This document shows, in pieces, positions 28,121-36,534 of a DNA stretch of 64,000 bases. Both the position numbers and the translations under genes were made by a program. This DNA comes from Rhizobium lusitanum (GTDB taxonomy: Bacteria > Pseudomonadota > Alphaproteobacteria > Rhizobiales > Rhizobiaceae). The notes beneath the pieces are model-generated. The model was not told where the DNA came from and did no database searches. It saw only the letters and a program-made list of their open reading frames with translations. Location of the stretch: the NCBI RefSeq assembly GCF_014189535.1, contig NZ_CP050308.1:3275001-3339000 (forward strand), given 5' to 3'. Position 1 is the first letter of the stretch; the number at the start of each line of letters is the position of its first letter.

Positions 28121-29470
28121 ATGTCCTCAGAAATCGATTCCGCCACTCTGCTTTCCCGCGCCAGCCAGTTGATCGACCTCGCCCGGAAAGCCGGGGCGGA
28201 TGCGGCCGATGCCGTGGTCGTTCGCTCGCGTTCGCAATCCGTCAGCGTTCGTCTCGGCAAGGTCGAGGGCACAGAATCCTCCGAAAGCGATGATTTTTCG
28301 CTGCGGGTCTTCGTCGGCAACCGTGTCGCCAGCGTTTCGGCCAATCTAGGCTTCGACCTGCAGGCGCTCGCCGAGCGTGCCGTCACCATGGCCAAGGTCT
28401 CGCCGGAAGATCCCTTTGCCTGCCTCGCCGACGACGCCGATCTGGCCAAAAGTTACCCCGACCTCGACCTCTTCGATCCGACCGAGGTTTCGTCTGCCGA
28501 GTTGCGCGAGGCGGCCCTTGAGATGGAGGAGGCAGCGCTCGCCGTTTCCGGCGTCAGCAATTCTTCCGGCTCGGGCGCATCCGCCGGCATGGGTGGCATG
28601 GTGCTTGTCACCTCGCATGGCTTTGCCGGCCACTATATGGGCTCGCGTTTCGGCCGTTCCGTCAGCGTCATTGCCGGCGAAGGCACAGGCATGGAACGGG
28701 ACTATGATTTCGACAGCCGCCTCTATTTCGCTGATCTGGATGCCTCCGCGGATATCGGCCGCCGTGCCGGCGAGCGGGTGGTCAAGCGCGTCAATCCGCG
28801 TCAGGTGCCGACCGGCAAGGACGTGACCGTCGTTTTCGATCCGCGCGTGGCGCGTGGGTTCGTCGGTCATATCGCCGGCGCGATCAACGGCGCGTCCGTT
28901 GCCCGCAAGAGCAGTTTCCTGCGCGACAAGATGGGCGAGCGGGTGCTGAAAGCCGGCCTGTCGATCACCGACGATCCGCTGATCGTGCGTGGCTCCGCCT
29001 CGCGTCCCTTCGATGGCGAAGGTGTTACCGGCAAGCGGCTGGTGATGATTGAGGACGGCGTCCTGAAGCACTGGTTCCTGTCCACCTCGACGGCGCGCGA
29101 GATCGGCGGTCTCAAGACCAACGGTCGCGGCGCGCGCGGTGGCACGTCGGTTTCTCCGTCCTCCTCCAATCTGGCGCTGGAGCCCGGCGATATCTCGCCG
29201 GAAGAGCTGATCCGCAATGTCGGCAACGGCTTTTACGTCACCGAGCTGATTGGGCAGGGCGTCAACATGATCACCGGCGAATACAGCCGCGGCGCCACCG
29301 GCTTCTGGATCGAGAACGGTGAATTGACTTTCGCGGTTTCGGAGGTGACGATCGCCTCCAACCTCAAGGACATGTTCATGCGCGTGACGCAGGCCAACGA
29401 TATCGACCGCGATTTCAGCGTTGCCGCGCCGACGCTCGCCATTGAGGGCATGACGCTGGCCGGGCGTTGA
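28121..29470 (+). CDS. pmbA: TldD/PmbA family metalloprotease-like protein
   Basis: A 449-residue PmbA-type protein (TldE), a subunit of the TldD-TldE zinc protease known to mature microcin B17 and to degrade the CcdA antitoxin. 'ADAADAVVVRSRSQSVSVRLGKVEGTESSE' at the N-terminus and 'GARGGTSVSPSSSNLALEPGDIS' plus 'GATGFWIENGELTFAVSEVTIASNL' in the C-terminal half are diagnostic. PmbA lacks the zinc-binding HExxxH, as here. tldD is not in the window. A GGAAAGG site precedes the ATG at 28121. A palindromic repeat follows its stop directly. Confidence 0.93.
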   Translation: MSSEIDSATLLSRASQLIDLARKAGADAADAVVVRSRSQSVSVRLGKVEGTESSESDDFSLRVFVGNRVASVSANLGFDLQALAERAVTMAKVSPEDPFACLADDADLAKSYPDLDLFDPTEVSSAELREAALEMEEAALAVSGVSNSSGSGASAGMGGMVLVTSHGFAGHYMGSRFGRSVSVIAGEGTGMERDYDFDSRLYFADLDASADIGRRAGERVVKRVNPRQVPTGKDVTVVFDPRVARGFVGHIAGAINGASVARKSSFLRDKMGERVLKAGLSITDDPLIVRGSASRPFDGEGVTGKRLVMIEDGVLKHWFLSTSTAREIGGLKTNGRGARGGTSVSPSSSNLALEPGDISPEELIRNVGNGFYVTELIGQGVNMITGEYSRGATGFWIENGELTFAVSEVTIASNLKDMFMRVTQANDIDRDFSVAAPTLAIEGMTLAGR

Positions 29471-29515
29471 CTATGATCCCGAAAAGTGTGCAGCGGTTTT
29501 CGGACAAGATCATAG
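29471..29515. repeat. Second intergenic palindromic repeat
   Basis: Nested arms: CTATGATC (29471-29478) with GATCATAG (29508-29515), and CCGAAAA (29479-29485) with TTTTCGG (29497-29503). It is of the same class as the element at 26096 (similar size and a related inner arm with 'AGCGGTTTT') and likewise starts at a gene end. Confidence 0.75.
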
Positions 29516-29550
29516 CCAGCACATAGCCACCCAGAGATTGGACTTTGTGA

Positions 29551-30360
29551 ATGGATGATAGCCAGAAGGGCGCTGCATCGAGCGACCTGGACCTGATCGT
29601 CGAGGCGGCGCGTCAGGCAGGCGAGGTCGCTCTTGGCTTCTTCCGGCAGTCGCCCGAGGTCTGGTGGAAGAATGAAGGGCGATCGCCCGTCAGTGCCGCC
29701 GATTTCGCCGCCAACGAGACTTTGGCCTCCATCCTGCGCCCGGCGCGGCCCGGTTACGGCTGGCTTTCGGAAGAGACGGATGACGATGCCGAGCGGCTGT
29801 CGCATGAAACCGTTTTCGTTGTCGATCCGATTGACGGCACGCGCGGCTTCCTCTCGGGACTTGAACTGTGGTGCGTCAGCGTCGCCGTCGTCACCAATGG
29901 GCGCCCGACGGCAGGCGTGCTCTACGCACCGGCGCTGAACGAATTGTTCGTCGCGACCAAGAGCGGCCCGGCGCTGAAGAATGGCGAGCCGATCGCCGTT
30001 TCCGGCAGAATGGGGCATGACGTCCAAAGGCTTGCGACCGCCGAGGACGCGCTTCACGGACTAAGCCCGGATTTCCGCAAGACAATCGAGCGGGTGAAGC
30101 ATGTGCCCTCGCTTGCCTATCGCCTTGCCATGGTCGCCGACGGTCGGCTCGAGGGGACGATCGTCAAGCGCAACTCCCACGATTGGGATCTTGCCGCCGC
30201 CGATCTCATCCTGGAGCGGGCGGGCGGCGCGCTGGTCGACCTCTCTGGCCAACCGCTCAACTACAATCGCGCCGATGTCTCCCACGGCGAACTCTGTGGC
30301 GCACCGGCTGTCCATTTGCCGGAACTCCTGCGCCAGCTTGCCCACAGACGAGACGGTTGA
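29551..30360 (+). CDS. Inositol monophosphatase family / CysQ-like 3'(2'),5'-bisphosphate nucleotidase
   Basis: A 269-residue Mg2+-dependent, lithium-sensitive phosphatase. The metal site 'DPIDGTRGF' (motif A, about residues 93-101), an upstream Glu in 'WLSEETDDD' and 'SHDWDLAAADLIL' (motif B, about 210) are intact. It would dephosphorylate PAP or a related sugar phosphate. Family members can also act as inositol or histidinol phosphatases, so the substrate is inferred. It begins the run cysQ-like, DUF4170, waaA, HAD, lpxK. Confidence 0.88.
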   Translation: MDDSQKGAASSDLDLIVEAARQAGEVALGFFRQSPEVWWKNEGRSPVSAADFAANETLASILRPARPGYGWLSEETDDDAERLSHETVFVVDPIDGTRGFLSGLELWCVSVAVVTNGRPTAGVLYAPALNELFVATKSGPALKNGEPIAVSGRMGHDVQRLATAEDALHGLSPDFRKTIERVKHVPSLAYRLAMVADGRLEGTIVKRNSHDWDLAAADLILERAGGALVDLSGQPLNYNRADVSHGELCGAPAVHLPELLRQLAHRRDG

Positions 30361-30421
30361 CGTTTCGGTCAAAATCCCGCAGAGGAAGTGCGGAGGGGGA
30401 CGACAGCAGAAAGAGACGAAA

Positions 30422-30661
30422 ATGACCGTTACCAGCGATAAAAAGCAGCTCCTGCACCTCGTATTCGGCGGGGAATTGGAGAACCTTGAGGAAGTACAGT
30501 TCCGCAACCTGAAGGAACTCGACATTGTCGGCATGTATCCCGACTATGCGACCGCGTTGACGGCTTGGAAGTCGAAGGCGCAGCAGACTGTCGACAACGC
30601 TCACATGCGTTATTTCATCGTCCATCTGCATCGTTTGCTTGATCCGGACAAGGCATCCTGA
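30422..30661 (+). CDS. DUF4170 small protein
   Basis: A 79-residue soluble protein of the DUF4170 family, found across Rhizobiales between a CysQ-like phosphatase and waaA. Characteristic text is 'LVFGGELENLEEVQFRNLKELDIVGMYPDYATALTAWKSKAQQTVDNAHMRYFIVHLHRLLDP'. The function is unknown; the location suggests a link to lipopolysaccharide core synthesis. The ATG at 30422 is the only start that matches the family, and an AGAGA precedes it. It is too short to judge for fused domains. Confidence 0.9.
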   Translation: MTVTSDKKQLLHLVFGGELENLEEVQFRNLKELDIVGMYPDYATALTAWKSKAQQTVDNAHMRYFIVHLHRLLDPDKAS

Positions 30662-30841
30662 AGCCGCGTTTCGCTCCATTTTACATTTGATATTTCCGTC
30701 CGGAGGGGCATTGTCGCTTTCAATCCGGTTATCACGCGGTATTTTTGACGCAATCAGAACGAAGAGTCGGCCGATCTTTCGGCCGTTGAACAGTTGGGAT
30801 TTGGCATCGATGACGATCAGCTTGGATCGGAGGCAGTCGAG

Positions 30842-32161
30842 ATGAGCAGCCTCAGGGCGCGCCTCGCTTTGGGTGCTTACCGCTTTGGCGGCATTGCGAT
30901 CTATCCCCTGATCGGGCCTTATCTCGCGTTTCGTGCCGCCAAGGGCAAGGAAGACAGCTCCCGTCGGCTGGAGCGTTCCGGCTATGCCAGCGCCAATCGC
31001 CCGCAGGGGCCGCTGATCTGGTTCCATGCCGCAAGCGTCGGCGAGACCTCGGCCGTCGTTCCCTTGATCCGCGAAATCCGTCGCCGCGATATTCACGTCA
31101 TTTTGACCACGGGGACGATGACGTCGGCCAAGGTGACGCAGGAGCGTCTCGGCGACGAGGTCATCCACCAATATGTACCGCTGGATCTGAAGCCGGCCGT
31201 CAGCCGCTTCCTCGAATATTGGCAGCCCGATTGCGCCATCTTCGCCGAATCCGAAATCTGGCCAGCAACCGTGCTTGAGCTCGAGCGCCGGCGCATTCCG
31301 CAGATCCTCGTCAATGCCCGTATATCGGATCGTTCCTTTGCCCGCTGGAGCGGACATCCGTCGCTTTCCGAGGCGATGTTCGAAAAGCTCGCGCTGGTCG
31401 TTGCCCAATCCGATCTCGATGCCGAGCGCTTCCGCGATCTCGGCGCGCTGCAGGTCATCAAATCAGGCAATCTCAAGGTGGATACCGATGCGCCGCCCTA
31501 TGATGCGCCGACGCTCGCCCGCTACATGAAGCAGATTGGCACCCGCAAGACCTGGGCTGCCGTCTCGACCTTCGAGGGCGAGGAGAATGCGGCGGCCGTC
31601 GTCCACAAGACGCTGACGGAGCATGACGGCCAGCTCACCATCATCGTGCCGCGCCATCCCGATCGCTGCGACGCAATCGAGGCGATGCTGGTCGAGCAGG
31701 GGCTGAAGGTCGCCCGCCGCACCCGCAACGATGTGCTCTCGCCGGATGTCGATGTCTTCCTTGGCGACACGATCGGCGAAATGGGCCTCTATCTGCGCAT
31801 GACCGAGGTCGCCTTCATGGGCAAGTCGCTGTTGAACGAAGGCGGCCAGAACCCGCTGGAGCCGGCCATGCTCGGCTGCGCCATCCTGACGGGCGGCCAT
31901 GTCCAGAATTTTCGCGACGCCTATCAATTGCTCGCCCGGCGCGGCAGCGCCCGCATGGTGCGCGACACCGAGATGCTGGCGCGGGGCGTGCATTATCTTT
32001 TGACCAACGACGCGGCGCGGCGCGCCATGATCGATGCCGGCTTCATCGCTGTGCATGAGATGCGCGGAGCGCTGGCCGCCACTATCAAGGGGCTGGAGCC
32101 CTACATCAATCCGCTGACCGTGAAGGCGCGGCTGATGCCGAAGACAATGGCGCAGGGGTAA
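30842..32161 (+). CDS. waaA: 3-deoxy-D-manno-octulosonic acid (Kdo) transferase
   Basis: Attaches Kdo residues to lipid IVA in the inner-membrane leaflet. The 439-residue protein has the N-terminal membrane-associated segment (GGIAIYPLIGPYL), 'LIWFHAASVGETSAVVPLI' (WaaA signature HAASVGE), and the C-terminal half of the GT-B fold with 'FMGKSLLNEGGQNPLEPAMLG'. The start ATG 30842 follows a GGAGG; an upstream in-frame start at 30794 is not supported. It is followed 15 bases later by the HAD gene and then lpxK, so these form a lipid A assembly operon. Confidence 0.96.
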   Translation: MSSLRARLALGAYRFGGIAIYPLIGPYLAFRAAKGKEDSSRRLERSGYASANRPQGPLIWFHAASVGETSAVVPLIREIRRRDIHVILTTGTMTSAKVTQERLGDEVIHQYVPLDLKPAVSRFLEYWQPDCAIFAESEIWPATVLELERRRIPQILVNARISDRSFARWSGHPSLSEAMFEKLALVVAQSDLDAERFRDLGALQVIKSGNLKVDTDAPPYDAPTLARYMKQIGTRKTWAAVSTFEGEENAAAVVHKTLTEHDGQLTIIVPRHPDRCDAIEAMLVEQGLKVARRTRNDVLSPDVDVFLGDTIGEMGLYLRMTEVAFMGKSLLNEGGQNPLEPAMLGCAILTGGHVQNFRDAYQLLARRGSARMVRDTEMLARGVHYLLTNDAARRAMIDAGFIAVHEMRGALAATIKGLEPYINPLTVKARLMPKTMAQG

Positions 32162-32176
32162 GAGGGGGAGCACTCT

Positions 32177-32905
32177 ATGGCAGCGGTGAAGCTGGAGACG
32201 ATCGCGGGCATTCTTTTTGACAAGGACGGCACGTTGCTCGACTATGACGCAAGCTGGCTGCCGGTCAACCGTGAGCTTGCCCGCATCGCCGCTGAGGGTG
32301 ACGCAGTGCTTGCCGACCATCTGCTCTTGGCCTGCGGCATGGATCCGGTCACCGGCCATATCGTGCCCGACAGCCTGCTCGCCGCCGGCAATACTCGCCA
32401 GATTTCCGAGGGTCTCGTCGCGGCCGGCTCGAAAGTGGACGTTGCGGAGCTGACGGAAAAGCTGGATGCACTTTTTTCCCATGCCGCCGATTTTTCCGCG
32501 CCGGTCACCGATCTCGCCGCTTTCTTCCGCCGCCTGCACGAACGGGGCTACAAGCTCGGCGTTGCCTCCAGTGACAATGAACGTTCGATCCGCCAGACGG
32601 CCCGCCGCTTCGGCTTCCTGGATTATGTCGATTATATCGCCGGCTACGACAGCGGTTTCGGCACCAAACCGGAGCCGGGCATGGTGCTCGGCTTCTCGAA
32701 GGCGACGGGCCTCTCCCCCGAACAGATTGCCGTCGTCGGCGACAACAACCATGATCTGCACATGGGGCACAATGCCGGGGTGGGCCTGAAGGTCGGCGTG
32801 TTGACGGGCACCGGCTCGCGCGAATCGCTTGCCGCTGCTTCCGATTATTGCCTGAACGACATTACCGAGCTGGAAAGCCTGTTGCCGGTCGCCCAGCCGG
32901 TGTGA
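32177..32905 (+). CDS. HAD-superfamily phosphatase (phosphoglycolate phosphatase-like)
   Basis: A 242-residue HAD hydrolase. Motif I 'GILFDKDGTLLDYD' (catalytic Asp about residues 15-17), motif II 'LGVASSDNE', motif III Lys in 'GTKPEPGM', and motif IV 'VVGDNNHDL' are all present. The cap is of the C1 (Gph/PgpH-like) type. It sits between waaA and lpxK with short spacers, so it may act on a Kdo or lipid A intermediate, but no substrate is established; phosphoglycolate is the generic guess. Start at ATG 32177 after GGGGGAG. Confidence 0.88.
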   Translation: MAAVKLETIAGILFDKDGTLLDYDASWLPVNRELARIAAEGDAVLADHLLLACGMDPVTGHIVPDSLLAAGNTRQISEGLVAAGSKVDVAELTEKLDALFSHAADFSAPVTDLAAFFRRLHERGYKLGVASSDNERSIRQTARRFGFLDYVDYIAGYDSGFGTKPEPGMVLGFSKATGLSPEQIAVVGDNNHDLHMGHNAGVGLKVGVLTGTGSRESLAAASDYCLNDITELESLLPVAQPV

Positions 32906-33001
32906 GTACGGCACAGGCTTGCTTTTTCATCTGATCTGCCCTTTCTTGCCGCCTTGCTGAGATCGTATGGGGCAACAGCCTACGCGAGACGGGATTAGAG
33001 C

Positions 33002-34045
33002 ATGGTATCGGAAGCACCGCCGTTTTGGTGGCGGAAGCCGGATTGGCGGGCCTGGGGGCTCTCGCCCTTTTCCTTCCTGTACGGCCGCGTGGCCGGCCAT
33101 CGCATGGTGCATGGCCGTCGTGCCTCCGTTCCGGTACCGGTCATCTGCGTCGGCAATTTCACGGTCGGTGGCGCCGGCAAGACGCCGACGGCGCTGGCGC
33201 TTGCCCGTGCCGCCAAGGCCAAGGGATTGAAACCCGGCTTTCTCAGCCGCGGCTATGGCGGCTCGCTCGACGTGACGACCGTGGTCGATCCCCATGATCA
33301 TCATGCGACCGCCGTCGGTGACGAACCGCTACTGCTCGCCCGCGAGGCGTTGACGGTCATTTCGCGCCGGCGCGCGGAGGGGGCGGAGCGACTGGTGCAC
33401 GAAGGTGCCGATCTGATCATCATGGATGACGGCTTTCAAAGCGCGCAACTCGCCATCGATTATGCCTTGGTGGTGATCGACGCCACGCGAGGCATCGGCA
33501 ACGGGCATTTGGTTCCCGGCGGTCCGGTGCGCGCGCCGCTGCGGACGCAGTTGGGCTACACATCAGGGTTGCTGAAAGTGGGTGATGGTAACGCCGCCGA
33601 CCGGATCGTGCGCCTGGCGGCAAGAGCCGGAAAGCCGTTCTTCTCCGCCTCGATCAAGGTACTGGGTCAGGAAGATCTGCGCGGGCGCAAGGTGCTCGCC
33701 TTCGCCGGCATTGCCGATCCCACTAAATTCTTCCGCACGGTCGAGTCGTTGGGCGCCAGTATCGCGGTGAGCCGTACCTACGGCGACCACGAACATCTCG
33801 GCGAAGATAATATCGCCGACATTCTCGACGTGGCCGCTCGGGACGGTCTTCAGATCGTCACCACCTCCAAGGACTATGTCCGCCTGATCGGCCATCATGG
33901 CCGCGCCGACGAACTCCTGGCGCGTTGCCGCGTCATCGAAATCGACATGGTCTTCGATGACCCGCACGCGCCGGAGCTGATCATCGACCGGGCGATCGCA
34001 GCGGCGCGAGACCGTCGCTTGCGGGAAGGGCAGAAGGCGAAATAA
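33002..34045 (+). CDS. lpxK: Tetraacyldisaccharide 4'-kinase
   Basis: Phosphorylates the 4' position of tetraacyldisaccharide 1-phosphate to give lipid IVA at the inner membrane. The 347-residue protein opens with the amphipathic membrane helix ([24 protein letters not shown]), then '[21 protein letters not shown]' (Walker A, about residues 49-65) and 'FLSRGYGG' and '[11 protein letters not shown]' (the DDGFQ signature). It completes the waaA-HAD-lpxK block. DUF2093 and mutL lie downstream on the opposite strand. Confidence 0.96.
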   Translation: MVSEAPPFWWRKPDWRAWGLSPFSFLYGRVAGHRMVHGRRASVPVPVICVGNFTVGGAGKTPTALALARAAKAKGLKPGFLSRGYGGSLDVTTVVDPHDHHATAVGDEPLLLAREALTVISRRRAEGAERLVHEGADLIIMDDGFQSAQLAIDYALVVIDATRGIGNGHLVPGGPVRAPLRTQLGYTSGLLKVGDGNAADRIVRLAARAGKPFFSASIKVLGQEDLRGRKVLAFAGIADPTKFFRTVESLGASIAVSRTYGDHEHLGEDNIADILDVAARDGLQIVTTSKDYVRLIGHHGRADELLARCRVIEIDMVFDDPHAPELIIDRAIAAARDRRLREGQKAK

Positions 34046-34056
34046 GGGTGCTGAAA

Positions 34057-34287
34057 TCAGCGCTTCTGGTTCGGAAGCACACCGGCGCGTTTATCGGCTT
34101 CCAGTGAAGACATGACATCGGCATAGGGTTCCTGCCGGGCGACGCTCCAATAGCGCAGCTCATCAAGCACGATATGCCGGCCGGTCATGGCGCAAACGAC
34201 ATAGGAGCCCGGCATGAGGATTTGGAAATCGCCGTCGAGATAGCGAACCTTCGCCTCGCGGTTTCCGTGTCCTTCAAAAAGATTCAT
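34057..34287 (-). CDS. DUF2093 small protein
   Basis: A 76-residue protein of the DUF2093 family, conserved in Rhizobiales next to lpxK and mutL. The core 'AKVRYLDGDFQILMPGSYVVCAMTGRHIVLDELRYWSVARQEPYAD' matches. It is cytoplasmic, with no signal or membrane segment. The function is unknown. It is convergent with lpxK, leaving an 11-bp spacer. Confidence 0.88.
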   Translation of the reverse strand: MNLFEGHGNREAKVRYLDGDFQILMPGSYVVCAMTGRHIVLDELRYWSVARQEPYADVMSSLEADKRAGVLPNQKR

Positions 34288-34370
34288 CTGCTGCCGTCCT
34301 CAATACTTGTCACCTGTTTGCCATAACGCGCCAGGCCGGACTTTTCCAGTTCTTTTGACAATATCCGCGC

Positions 34371-36191
34371 TCAGCTGCGTCCGAACAGCCGTTCGATGTC
34401 CGAGAGTTTCAGCTCTATGTAGGTGGGCCGGCCGTGATTGCACTGGCCCGAGCCCGGCGTCGCCTCCATCTGACGTAGCAGTGCGTTCATCTCTTCCGGC
34501 CTCAGCCGCCGGCCGGAGCGCACCGAGCCATGGCAGGCCATGGTGGCGGCAACATATTCGAGTTTGGCGGCAAGGCCGGAGGCCGTGTCCCACTCGGCGA
34601 TCTCGTCGGCCAACTGCCGGATCAACCCTTGCGCATCCACTTCGCCGAGCATGGCCGGCGTCTCGCGCACGGCGATTGCGCCGGGGCCGAAGCGTTCGAC
34701 GGCAAGGCCGAGCTCGCCCAGTTCGTCGGCAAACACCATCAGCCGGTCGCAATCCTCTTCCGGCAGGTCGACGATCTCGGGGATCAACAGCACCTGCGAA
34801 GACAGGCGCTTGGAATGCAGTGCCTTGCGCATTTCCTCGAACACCAGCCGCTCATGCGCCGCGTGTTGGTCGACAATGACGAGGCCGTCATCGGTCTGCG
34901 CGACGATGTAATTCTCGTGCAACTGGGCGCGGGCAGCACCCAAGGGGAAGCGTGCCGGCTCCTCGGTATGCGCCGGCTCGACGGATGGTGTGCTCTCGGT
35001 GCGGGCGGTAGGCATGGTCAGGCCATCAAAGGCGGCTTGCGGCCGTTCCCTGAAGCCATAGCCGTTGGCTGCCGCCGGCTGATAGGGCCGTGATGGCGAA
35101 GCCTCGGGCGTCCAAGGCGCACTTGGAGCGGATGGCCGCCATCCCGGCTGGAAACCGGGGCTGAAGGCGCGCAGCATGCCGTCTGCGCCTGTCGTCGCAG
35201 CGCGGTCGCCTTCGCGCGCCAGGGCTTCGCGGATGGCGCCGACGATCAGGCCGCGCACCAGACCGGGATCGCGAAAACGGACATCGGATTTCGCCGGATG
35301 CACGTTGACGTCGAGGAGGGCCGGGTCGAGCGTGATGGACAGAACGGCGATGGGATAACGCCCGGACGGTATGGTCTCGGCATAGGCGCCACGGATCGCC
35401 GACAGGATCAGCTTGTCCTGCACCGGCCGGCCGTTGACGAAGGCATATTGGTGCGCCGAGTTGCCGCGATTGAAGGTCGGCACGCCGGCAAAGCCGGTGA
35501 GGCTCACATCCTCGCGCGCAGCGTCGAGCTCGATCGCATTGTCCTTGAAGTCCTTGCCGAGCACCTGCGCCATGCGGGCGAGACGGTCGTCGCCCGTCGC
35601 GGGAAACTCCAGCGTCGAGCGGTCGCTGCCGGACAGCACGAAGCGCACCTGCGGAAAGGCGATCGCCATGCGCTTGACCACTTCGGTGATCGCTGCCGCT
35701 TCAGCCTTCTCGGTCTTCAGGAATTTCAGCCGCGCCGGTGTCGCGAAGAACAGGTCACGCACCTCGACGATCGTGCCCGGATTGGCCGCTGCCGGGCGCA
35801 GATACAGCACCTTGCCGCCCGCCACCGCGATCTCGGCGCCGCCGGGGCTGCCGACCCTGCGGCTGGCGATTGACAGTCTCGCCACCGAGCCGATGGAGGG
35901 CAGGGCCTCGCCACGGAAACCGAGCGTGCGGATGTCTTCCAGCGTATCGGAAATTTTCGATGTGCAATGCCGCTTGATGGCAAGCTCGAGATCCGCCTGC
36001 TCCATGCCGGAGCCGTTGTCGCTGACCCGCAGCAGCGCCTTGCCGCCACCGGCCGTCGCGATTTCGATGCGTGTCGCGCCGGCATCCAGCGCATTTTCGA
36101 TCAGCTCCTTGGCAGCGCTCGCCGGCCGCTCGATGACTTCGCCGGCGGCGATCTGGTTGATCAGGGTTTCCGAGAGTTGTTTGATGGCCAT
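34371..36191 (-). CDS. mutL: DNA mismatch repair protein MutL
   Basis: MutL links MutS mismatch recognition to strand removal. The 606-residue protein has the N-terminal GHKL ATPase: '[19 protein letters not shown]' (about 10-28), 'DNGSGM' and '[11 protein letters not shown]'. The C-terminal domain carries '[12 protein letters not shown]' (from residue 441), exactly the DQHA-x2-E-x4-E motif of nicking MutL proteins in bacteria without MutH. This MutL is therefore probably its own endonuclease. The start [12 protein letters not shown] at 36191 is standard; a 35-residue in-frame extension is rejected. Confidence 0.96.
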   Translation of the reverse strand: MAIKQLSETLINQIAAGEVIERPASAAKELIENALDAGATRIEIATAGGGKALLRVSDNGSGMEQADLELAIKRHCTSKISDTLEDIRTLGFRGEALPSIGSVARLSIASRRVGSPGGAEIAVAGGKVLYLRPAAANPGTIVEVRDLFFATPARLKFLKTEKAEAAAITEVVKRMAIAFPQVRFVLSGSDRSTLEFPATGDDRLARMAQVLGKDFKDNAIELDAAREDVSLTGFAGVPTFNRGNSAHQYAFVNGRPVQDKLILSAIRGAYAETIPSGRYPIAVLSITLDPALLDVNVHPAKSDVRFRDPGLVRGLIVGAIREALAREGDRAATTGADGMLRAFSPGFQPGWRPSAPSAPWTPEASPSRPYQPAAANGYGFRERPQAAFDGLTMPTARTESTPSVEPAHTEEPARFPLGAARAQLHENYIVAQTDDGLVIVDQHAAHERLVFEEMRKALHSKRLSSQVLLIPEIVDLPEEDCDRLMVFADELGELGLAVERFGPGAIAVRETPAMLGEVDAQGLIRQLADEIAEWDTASGLAAKLEYVAATMACHGSVRSGRRLRPEEMNALLRQMEATPGSGQCNHGRPTYIELKLSDIERLFGRS

Positions 36192-36288
36192 CTTTGTATT
36201 TTCGTGGATTCGGGACGAACTGGAAAGAGAAATCGCTGTTCGCCTCTTATCATCCACCCGATTCAGGTTGGGGGCTTTGTTCACAAAT

Positions 36289-36303
36289 TTAATCAATGAT
36301 TAA
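36289..36303. promoter_or_regulatory. CtrA-type site TTAA-N7-TTAA in the mutL / PAS-gene spacer
   Basis: TTAA-TCAATGA-TTAA matches the consensus of CtrA, the alphaproteobacterial cell-cycle regulator. It is in the 343-bp divergent spacer (36192-36534), about 100 bases from mutL and 230 from the PAS gene. The rest of the spacer shows no gene. One such 8-base match can occur by chance. Confidence 0.4.
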
Positions 36304-36534
36304 GGGAAAGATGACAGGTTGCCCTTGGAAAACTTGAAATGATTGCAGGTGGCGCGCTTTTTGCTCGCATACGGCTCTTGGCGGCAGGTTGGTGGCCGTC
36401 ATTTCTTCATGAGCCGGCTTCCGCCTGTTTCAAGCACCCATGCCAGCATGATGTCTCCACAAATTGATCTCGAGAGCTATCGCGGCTCTTAAGCTTTGGC
36501 GTGCTGTAATCGGATAGATGTAGGAAGCGGACGA

